Source: Thermohalobaculum sp965247385
Lineage (GTDB): Bacteria; Pseudomonadota; Alphaproteobacteria; Rhodobacterales; Rhodobacteraceae
Assembly (NCBI GenBank): GCA_965247385.1
Contig: CBDFHG010000002.1
Span: 372,001 to 436,000 of the forward strand
Length of the DNA: 64,000 nt
Reading direction: 5' to 3'
Both the position numbers and the translations under genes were made by a program. The notes under the pieces are model-generated. The model was not told where the DNA came from. It did no database searches and was given only the letters and a program-made list of their open reading frames with translations. The number at the start of each line of letters is the position of its first letter. The first letter of the stretch is position 1. Of this stretch, positions 58,630-64,000 are shown one piece after another.

Positions 58630-60627
58630 ATGTTCACCAAGATCCTGATCGCCAACCGGGGCGAGATCGCTTGCCGCATTGCCCGCACCGCCCGGCGGAT
58701 GGGCATCGCCACCGTCGCGGTGCATTCGGATGCCGACGCCCGCGCGCAGCACGTGCTGGCCTGCGACGAGGCGGTCGCCATCGGCCCGGCTCCGGTCTCG
58801 GAAAGCTACCTCAAACCCGAGCGCATCCTCGCCGCTGCCAAGGCGACCGGCGCGCAGGCGATCCACCCCGGTTATGGCTTCCTGTCCGAGAACCCGGGTT
58901 TTGCCGAAGCGGTCGCCGAGGCTGGCCTCACCTTCATCGGCCCGCCCGCCAAGGCCATCCGCGCCATGGGGCTCAAAGACGCCGCCAAGAAACTGATGGA
59001 GGAGGCGGGGGTCCCGATCACCCCCGGCTATCACGGCGAGAACCAGGACCCCGCATTCCTGGCCGAACAGGCCGCCGGGATCGGCTACCCGGTGCTTATC
59101 AAGGCCAGCGCCGGAGGCGGCGGCAAGGGGATGCGCAAGGTCGACCGGGCGGAAGATTTTGCCCCGGCGCTGGCCTCGGCCCGCTCCGAGGCCGCGTCCA
59201 GCTTCGGCCACGACCACGTCATCATCGAAAAATACATCCTCAACCCGCGTCATATCGAGGTACAGGTGTTCGCCGACAGCCATGGCAACACGGTCCATCT
59301 GTTCGAGCGCGACTGCTCGGCCCAGCGCCGCCACCAGAAGGTGATCGAGGAGGCCCCCGCCCCCGGCATGACCGCCGAGGTCCGCGTGGCGATGACCAAT
59401 GCGGCAATTCAGGCGGCTGAAGCGGTCGGTTACCAGGGCGCCGGCACGGTCGAGTTCATCGTCGACGGCTCCGGCCCGCTGCGCCCGGACGGCTTCTGGT
59501 TCATGGAGATGAACACCCGGCTGCAGGTCGAACACCCGGTGACCGAGGCGGTGACCGACCTCGACCTGGTGGAGTGGCAACTCCACGTTGCGGCGGGCGA
59601 GCCCCTGCCCATGTTGCAGGATGAAATCCGGCTGAACGGCCATGCGCTGGAGGCCCGGGTCTACGCCGAGGACGCGGCGCGCGACTTCATGCCCGCCACC
59701 GGCAGGCTGACCCGCCTGACCCTGCCGGGCAGCCTCGCCCGCATCGACAGCGGCGTGACCGAGGGCGACACCGTCACCCCCCATTACGACCCGATGATCG
59801 CCAAGCTGATCACCCACGGCCCCGACCGCGAGGCCGCTTTCTCGGCGATGGAGACGGCGCTGGCCGCCTCCCATGCCGAGGGGTTGACCACAAACATCGC
59901 CTTCCTGGAGCAACTGGTCCGCCACCAGGATATCCGCGCCAGCCGCCTCGATACCGGCCTGATCGGCCGCGACCTCGCCGCGCTGACCGAGGCTCCGCAA
60001 GCCACCCCCGCCGACCTGACACTGGCGGGTGCGGCGCTGACCGGCCTGCTGCGCCCTGCCCCGCTGGCGGGCTGGCGAAGCTGGGGCAGCGGCGCGACCC
60101 ACGCCCAGCTTGCCCACACCACCGGGCCGGGCGAGGCAACGCTCGACGACATCACGCTGCGCCTCACCCCCCATGGCACCGCGCTGGAAAGCGCCATCGG
60201 AATCGCGCTGGAGAGCGCCTCTGGCACCGCCAGCATTGTCGCCGAACCCCTTGGCGGCACGCTCTGGCAGGTCCGCGAAGGTGCCAACACCCGCCGTATC
60301 CACCTCCACGAATCCGACAACGCGGTCACCCTGGCGCAGAATGGCGAACGCCTGACCTTCACCCTCTCCGACCCGATGACGGCGGCCGAGGAAACGGACC
60401 ACGGCGGCGATTCCATCGCCGCACCGCTTCCCGGTATCGTCAAGGCGCTGAACGTCTCGCCCGGCGCTGTGGTCGCCGCCGGCGACGTGCTGGCGGTCAT
60501 GGAAGCGATGAAGATGGAACACAGCCTGACCGCACCGCGCGACGGCACGGTGGCCGAGGTCGCGGCTGATGCCGGCGAACAGGTCAAGGAAGGCGCACTG
60601 CTGATCACCCTGGAGCCGGAAGAATGA
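58630..60627 (+). CDS. mccA: Methylcrotonyl-CoA carboxylase, alpha (biotin-carboxylase) subunit
   Basis: A 665-residue biotin-dependent subunit. Start ATG at 58630 (MFTKILIANRGEIACRIART); longer frame is in the macro gene. Biotin-carboxylase domain: IHPGYGFLSENPGFAEAVAE, PVLIKASAGGGGKGMRKVDR (ATP grasp), HIEVQVFADSHGNTVHLFER, DCSAQRRHQKVIEEAPAP and EMNTRLQVEHPVTEAVTDLD. The middle BT-like region is variable. C-terminal biotinyl domain with the lysine in VMEAMKMEHSLTAPRDGTVA. With MccB it makes 3-methylglutaconyl-CoA. Its stop overlaps the hmgL ATG by four bases. Confidence 0.97.
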   Translation: MFTKILIANRGEIACRIARTARRMGIATVAVHSDADARAQHVLACDEAVAIGPAPVSESYLKPERILAAAKATGAQAIHPGYGFLSENPGFAEAVAEAGLTFIGPPAKAIRAMGLKDAAKKLMEEAGVPITPGYHGENQDPAFLAEQAAGIGYPVLIKASAGGGGKGMRKVDRAEDFAPALASARSEAASSFGHDHVIIEKYILNPRHIEVQVFADSHGNTVHLFERDCSAQRRHQKVIEEAPAPGMTAEVRVAMTNAAIQAAEAVGYQGAGTVEFIVDGSGPLRPDGFWFMEMNTRLQVEHPVTEAVTDLDLVEWQLHVAAGEPLPMLQDEIRLNGHALEARVYAEDAARDFMPATGRLTRLTLPGSLARIDSGVTEGDTVTPHYDPMIAKLITHGPDREAAFSAMETALAASHAEGLTTNIAFLEQLVRHQDIRASRLDTGLIGRDLAALTEAPQATPADLTLAGAALTGLLRPAPLAGWRSWGSGATHAQLAHTTGPGEATLDDITLRLTPHGTALESAIGIALESASGTASIVAEPLGGTLWQVREGANTRRIHLHESDNAVTLAQNGERLTFTLSDPMTAAEETDHGGDSIAAPLPGIVKALNVSPGAVVAAGDVLAVMEAMKMEHSLTAPRDGTVAEVAADAGEQVKEGALLITLEPEE

Positions 60628-61493
60628 CCGAGGTAACGCCCGAAGTCATTATCGTCGAGGTCGGCCCCCGCGACGGGCTCCAGAATGAGGCGCGCCCGAT
60701 CCCGGCGGCGCGAAAGATTGAACTGATCGACCTGCTGTCGGCGGTTGGCTTCCAGCGCATCGAGGCGGCCAGCTTTGTCTCGCCCAAATGGGTGCCGCAA
60801 ATGGCCGATGGGGCGGAAGTGATGGCAGGCATCGAGCGCCGCCCCGGCACCAGCTACGCCGCCCTGACCCCGAACATGAAGGGCTTTGAGGCGGCCCGCG
60901 CCTCCCGCGTCGACGAGGTCGCCATCTTCGGCGCAGCGTCCGAGGCCTTCAGCCAGAAGAACATCAATTGCTCGATTGCCGAGAGCATCGAGCGCTTTCG
61001 CCCCATAGCCGAGACCGCCAAGGCCGATGGCATCCCCGTTCGCGGCTACATCTCGTGCGCCATCGCCTGCCCCTGTGACGGCCCCATCGCCCCCGCCGAG
61101 GTGGCCCGCGTAACCGGGTTTCTGTTTGATCTGGGCTGCTACGAGGTCTCGCTGGGCGACACCATCGGCCAGGGCACGCCCGAGACGGTGGCTGCCATGC
61201 TCGACGCCGTGCTGTCGGTCGCGCCGCCAGATCGGCTGGCAGGCCACTACCACGACACCAATGGCCGGGCGCTGGAGAGCGTTGCCGTCAGTATGGAGAA
61301 GGGGCTACGGGTTTTCGACAGCGCCGTCGGCGGCCTCGGCGGATGCCCTTACGCGCCGGGAGCCAAGGGAAACCTATCGACCGAAATACTGGCTTGCGAT
61401 ATGGCCAGCCGGGGCATCAGCACCGGGCTGGACCTGAACGCGCTAATCACAGCAGAGGTTTTTGTCCGCAATTTAAGAGAGTTACTGGGATGA
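60624..61493 (+). CDS. hmgL: Hydroxymethylglutaryl-CoA lyase
   Basis: A 289-residue TIM-barrel lyase that splits HMG-CoA into acetyl-CoA and acetoacetate, last step of leucine breakdown. Motifs: IVEVGPRDGLQNEARPIPAA, AASFVSPKWVPQMADGAEVM, SLGDTIGQGTPETVAAMLDA, HYHDTNGRALESVAVSME and the catalytic Cys loop GGLGGCPYAPGAKGNLSTE. ATGA overlap with mccA upstream and liuC downstream. Confidence 0.97.
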   Translation: MTEVTPEVIIVEVGPRDGLQNEARPIPAARKIELIDLLSAVGFQRIEAASFVSPKWVPQMADGAEVMAGIERRPGTSYAALTPNMKGFEAARASRVDEVAIFGAASEAFSQKNINCSIAESIERFRPIAETAKADGIPVRGYISCAIACPCDGPIAPAEVARVTGFLFDLGCYEVSLGDTIGQGTPETVAAMLDAVLSVAPPDRLAGHYHDTNGRALESVAVSMEKGLRVFDSAVGGLGGCPYAPGAKGNLSTEILACDMASRGISTGLDLNALITAEVFVRNLRELLG

Positions 61494-62278
61494 CTTCCAA
61501 AACAATATTAATTGAACGTGACTCCCGAGGCGTCGCCACCCTGACTCTGAACCGCCCCGAGAAGCACAATGCGCTGAACGCGCAGATGATCGCCGATCTC
61601 ACGCTCGCCGCATCGGAACTGGCGGAAAACTCCAAGGTCCGCGCCGTCATCCTGACCGGCGCCGGCAAAAGCTTCTGCGCCGGGGGCGACCTTGCCTGGA
61701 TGCGCGAACAGCAATCCGCCAACCGGGCCGGGCGCATTGCCGAGGCGACCAAGCTGGCGTTGATGCTCAAGGCGTTGAACGAGTTGCCCAAGCCGCTGGT
61801 CGGCCGGGTCCAGGGTCAGGCGTTTGGCGGTGGCATGGGGATGATGTCGGTCTGCGACGTGACCATCGCCGCCATTGGCCCTAAATTCGGCTTCACCGAG
61901 GCCCGCCTCGGCCTGATCCCGGCGACCATCTCGCCCTATGTGGTTGCCCGCATGGGGCTCGCGCATGCCCGCGAGGTTTTCGCCTCGGCCCGCCTGTTCG
62001 ATGCGCATCAGGCGGTCCGCCTCGGCCTCGGCACGCGCGCGGTGGCGCCCGAAGAACTTGATGCGGCGGTCGAGGCCGAAATCGCCCCCTACCTCATGGC
62101 CGCCCCCGGCGCGGTTGCGGCGTCAAAGGCGCTGCTGTTCCGGCTCGCCCGGCCCATCGACACCGCCACCATCGAGATGACCGCTGTGGCGCTGGCCGAC
62201 CAGTGGGAGACCGAGGAAGCCGCAGAGGGCATCGCCGCCTTCTTCGAAAAATGCCCTGCTCCGTGGACGCAGGGCTAG
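61490..62278 (+). CDS. liuC: Methylglutaconyl-CoA hydratase (enoyl-CoA hydratase family)
   Basis: A 262-residue crotonase. Start ATG at 61490 overlaps the hmgL stop (ATGA). Motifs: VATLTLNRPEKHNALNAQMI, VILTGAGKSFCAGGDLAWMR, VGRVQGQAFGGGMGMMSVCD and KFGFTEARLGLIPATISPYV with the catalytic Glu pair region. In an isovalerate operon such a crotonase converts 3-methylglutaconyl-CoA into HMG-CoA; the assignment rests on the context. It is the last gene of the unit. Confidence 0.9.
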   Translation: MTSKTILIERDSRGVATLTLNRPEKHNALNAQMIADLTLAASELAENSKVRAVILTGAGKSFCAGGDLAWMREQQSANRAGRIAEATKLALMLKALNELPKPLVGRVQGQAFGGGMGMMSVCDVTIAAIGPKFGFTEARLGLIPATISPYVVARMGLAHAREVFASARLFDAHQAVRLGLGTRAVAPEELDAAVEAEIAPYLMAAPGAVAASKALLFRLARPIDTATIEMTAVALADQWETEEAAEGIAAFFEKCPAPWTQG

Positions 62279-62311
62279 GGCAAGATCCATGACATCCAAA
62301 CCGTGGTTCAT

Positions 62312-62390
62312 GCTCTATCTCGTTGATTTTCCGAGATTTCCGAGTCGCACAGTGAACGCGCTGTGAACGCGCTGTGCTTGAAATCGCTCA
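62312..62390. repeat. Extragenic repeat, second copy of the 69-bp box
   Basis: CTCTATCTCGTTGATTTTCC, GAGATTTCCGAGTCGCAC, ...TTGAAATCGCTCA match the box at 49232-49300 (same ends, about 70% identity by eye). The centre differs: here an 11-bp tandem duplication GTGAACGCGCT (62352-62362 and 62363-62373) has expanded it to 79 bp. The large hairpin seen before the first copy is missing or weak here. It follows liuC by 35 bases. Confidence 0.65.
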
Positions 62391-62758
62391 AGTAAATCGA
62401 AACCAGCTGATTCCAGGGCCTGCGACGAACCCAGGCTTACCCCCGGGCGGGGAGGCGGGGTGCGAGGATGGGTTCGATATCGCAAACATTGGCATGACAG
62501 CGCCGTAGATATGCCCGGTTTTGGGCCCGATTCTGGGCGAACCGAACGCAAGGACTGTCAATTTTTCATTCCAAGACCAGCGACCCCGACAGCAGGCACC
62601 ACGGCTGCCAGCGAGGATCATGGGGCCGTTGAGTTTCCCGGCTCCGGTCCCGGGACATTTCGGTGACGCCCTGTTGCGTTGCGAATCCAGTGAAATCGTG
62701 GAGTGAACCTGTGCAGGTGCAAAAGTACCTCCGTATCCGGGCAAGAAGGCGTGACACC
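62391..62758. other. Intergenic stretch
   Basis: About 370 bases with no supported gene. Reading frames exist on both strands but none has protein-like composition. Nothing else is seen. Confidence 0.4.
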
Positions 62759-63022
62759 ATGCAAATGTCGTCGACAAGATTTGCGGCTGTGATGCGCGGG
62801 CTTGCGGTTCCGGTGGTTCTCGCGCTTCTGGCATCGGGCACCGGGCACAGCCGTTTGGGCAACGTGATCACGGCGGTGGTGTGGGACCTGAGTGGCACAC
62901 CCACGGCGCTGCCGCCGCTGGCCGGCGACACCAAAGGCGTAGCTTCCGCGATCAACGCATGCGGCGAGGCCGCCGGGCGCAGCAGCCTCGGCGGGATCAC
63001 CACGGCGGTGGTGTGGCGCTGA
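62759..63022 (+). CDS. Short secreted HAF-repeat protein, probably a remnant
   Basis: Eighty-seven residues. A signal-like N-terminus (MQMSSTRFAAVMRGLAVPVV, LALLASGTGHS) is followed by two incomplete HAF repeats: RLGNVITAVVWDLSGTPTAL, PPLAGDTKGVASAINACGEA and SLGGITTAVVWR. The pattern (ATRWD...LPPLAGDT.A.AIN..G...G) is that of extracellular HAF-repeat beta-propeller-like proteins, which normally have six or more repeats. The stop follows after one and a half, so this is likely the front of a truncated gene. The repeats are also visible in DNA (ACGGCGGTGGTGTGG at 62870 and 63003). Confidence 0.5.
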   Translation: MQMSSTRFAAVMRGLAVPVVLALLASGTGHSRLGNVITAVVWDLSGTPTALPPLAGDTKGVASAINACGEAAGRSSLGGITTAVVWR

Positions 63023-63342
63023 ACGCCGCCGATGAGCGGGGAGCGGCGTTCCGCGCGCCGCCTCCCCGCGCCGCCTTTCTGGCCCGGGCTGCGTGAAAGC
63101 CGGTGCAACCGGGGATGTGCGGGCAATAGTGGATCAGTCGGCGACCAACTCCGATCGTCGATGACAAACCGCACCGTGGGCGTTTACGCCGCATCGAAAG
63201 GAGGCTTGAACCGCAGAACGCACCATTGGGAATCCTGAATGTCCACAGATCCCAGAGTCCACCTACTGGGCGATGCGCCGCCTCTCTCCTTTTGGGGGAG
63301 AGTTGGGCGGGGGTGGCAAACGCCATACCGCACCCCGCACGC
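63023..63342. other. Intergenic stretch before the glycosyltransferase
   Basis: About 320 bases with nothing that can be defended as a gene. TCTCTCC...GGGAGAG near 63281-63302 is a short inverted repeat that could end either neighbour's transcript. Confidence 0.35.
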
Positions 63343-64000
63343 TCAATACCCCTTGAACCCACGCACGACCCAGATCGAGAACGGCACCGCCCGGTCGATA
63401 TGGGTCTCGATCGCTCCGCTGTCGATCTCGCGGGCCTCGTCGAAATGATGCGCCATCGCCTCGGCGCCGCGCCGCGCCACCAGCAGCATCTCGCGCTGGT
63501 CGCCCGGTTGCAGCGAGGCGACCAGCTCGTGGTGGTTTTCCGGTTCCCGCTCCGGGTTCCAGATTGCCACCTCGTCCCAACCAAGCCCGCCATAGAACAT
63601 GCACTCCGATAGCCGCCGCCGGTTGTCCGACAGCAACACCCCGGTGCCCTCTTCGCCCATGGTTCCGAAAACCAGTTCGCAGAACGGCGCGCTGATGCGC
63701 ATCTGCCGGAACGGGTCGAGGCGCTGGGTCAGCGCCTCCGACTGCCCGGCGTAAAGCCCGGCCACGGTCCACAGCGTCAACGAGGCAACGACGCCCACGC
63801 CCAGTTGCGCCCGCAGCGCCGGAATGCCGCCCACCGTAATCAGCCAGCGCGCCGCCAGGAGCGACCCGCCGATATAGGCGGGCGCGGCCCAGTTCGCCTG
63901 CGCCCGGGTAAGGAACGACAGCCCGATCATCGCCGCCAGCAATGGCACCGTCTGCCAGGCCACCAGCCGCATCCCCCAATCATCGCGCCAGACATCGCGG
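63343..64000 (-). CDS. Membrane glycosyltransferase, GT39-like, C-terminal part (cut by window end)
   Basis: The frame is open to the end of the window (residues before MRLVAWQ read RDVWRDDWG), so the start is beyond 64000; about 218 residues are visible. The visible part begins with membrane helices (VAWQTVPLLAAMIGLSFLTR, WAAPAYIGGSLLAARWLITV, LGVGVVASLTLWTVAGLYAG), then a soluble C-terminal domain (LLSDNRRRLSECMFYGGLGW, SLQPGDQREMLLVARRGAEA). RAQANWAAPAYIGG matches the AHPNWAAPAY-like block of the PMT/ArnT-type glycosyltransferase family 39. Donor is probably a polyprenyl-phosphate sugar; acceptor unknown. Confidence 0.75.
   Translation of the reverse strand, partial: RDVWRDDWGMRLVAWQTVPLLAAMIGLSFLTRAQANWAAPAYIGGSLLAARWLITVGGIPALRAQLGVGVVASLTLWTVAGLYAGQSEALTQRLDPFRQMRISAPFCELVFGTMGEEGTGVLLSDNRRRLSECMFYGGLGWDEVAIWNPEREPENHHELVASLQPGDQREMLLVARRGAEAMAHHFDEAREIDSGAIETHIDRAVPFSIWVVRGFKGY

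Noticed and set aside
58558..60522. 654-residue minus-strand frame opposite mccA
   Set aside because: Antisense shadow; mccA carries the biotin motif and conserved ATP-grasp blocks.
1..64000. CRISPR array, rRNA operon, prophage, biosynthetic gene cluster
   Set aside because: No regularly spaced repeats, rRNA-like sequence, phage structural genes or synthase modules were seen on either strand.

Overview
The window reads as a chromosomal segment of a high-GC alphaproteobacterium, most likely a Rhodobacterales (Roseobacter-like) organism. The inference rests on gene order: bamE-like lipoprotein / yceD-rpmF-plsX-fabH-ihfA-merR, scpA-scpB-nagZ-SPOR-argS-dgt facing erpA, a slot between valS and tolC, a protein-isoaspartate methyltransferase-like gene next to tolC, and the long alphaproteobacterial dCTP deaminase. 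No rRNA, CRISPR array, phage or plasmid replication module is visible.

Layout. 1-1,940: the 3' end of nusB followed by a graveyard of IS1595, IS66 and IS21 fragments. 1,940-8,380: cytochrome P450, MFS exporter, BamE-like lipoprotein, then yceD-rpmF-plsX-fabH. 8,400-11,100: insertion sequences (an IS5 element inside an IS1595 element, then a second IS5-type element) that separate fabH from ihfA-merR. 11,100-13,740: ihfA-merR, tRNA-Pro(GGG), dcd and an SH3 gene. 13,740-14,360: a dcd-end relic and an IS1380 relic. 14,840-21,670: the leftward scpB-scpA-nagZ-SPOR and argS-dgt genes, facing rightward erpA. 21,770-30,300: a broken secreted-protein gene, recQ, xth, a lipoprotein, ilvD, a broken CPBP protease and a GFA-family gene. 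30,300-36,060: valS, an acidic ORF, tolC and pcm on the minus strand. 36,160-39,660: two complete-looking insertion sequences with target-site duplications on either side of tRNA-Cys(GCA). 39,880-45,930: a four-gene peptide-type ABC importer. 45,990-49,060: aroQ, then an SBP56/methanethiol-oxidase-like gene with a 2Fe-2S ferredoxin and a CoA-binding protein. 49,300-51,020: a class III adenylate cyclase with TPR region. 51,280-62,280: a leucine (isovalerate) catabolism locus (TetR regulator, isovaleryl-CoA dehydrogenase, methylcrotonyl-CoA carboxylase beta and alpha, HMG-CoA lyase, methylglutaconyl-CoA hydratase) interrupted by a toxin-antitoxin pair, a LprI-like gene, a small gene of unknown function, an MBL-fold protein with a zinc ribbon, and a macro-domain protein. 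62,280-64,000: extragenic repeat, a short HAF-repeat remnant and the C-terminal part of a membrane glycosyltransferase cut by the window edge.

Functionally the window mixes core functions (transcription elongation, fatty-acid and phospholipid precursor synthesis, chromosome condensation, tRNA charging, dNTP balance, DNA repair, Fe-S assembly, branched-chain amino-acid synthesis, outer-membrane export) with catabolic and transport modules. In the leucine pathway the order of reactions is Ivd, MccAB, LiuC, HmgL, ending in acetyl-CoA and acetoacetate, and a perfect 20-bp palindrome before the TetR gene is the obvious candidate operator.

A striking property is the density of lesions: at least five non-IS genes show frameshifts or stops that would restore family-like protein if repaired, while most neighbouring housekeeping genes are intact. 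No clear new defence or biosynthetic system was found. The best candidates for new biology are the SBP56-ferredoxin-CoA-binding trio, the two-headed (KfrA-like HTH plus AbrB) antitoxin, and the MBL/macro/small-protein insert inside the leucine operon.
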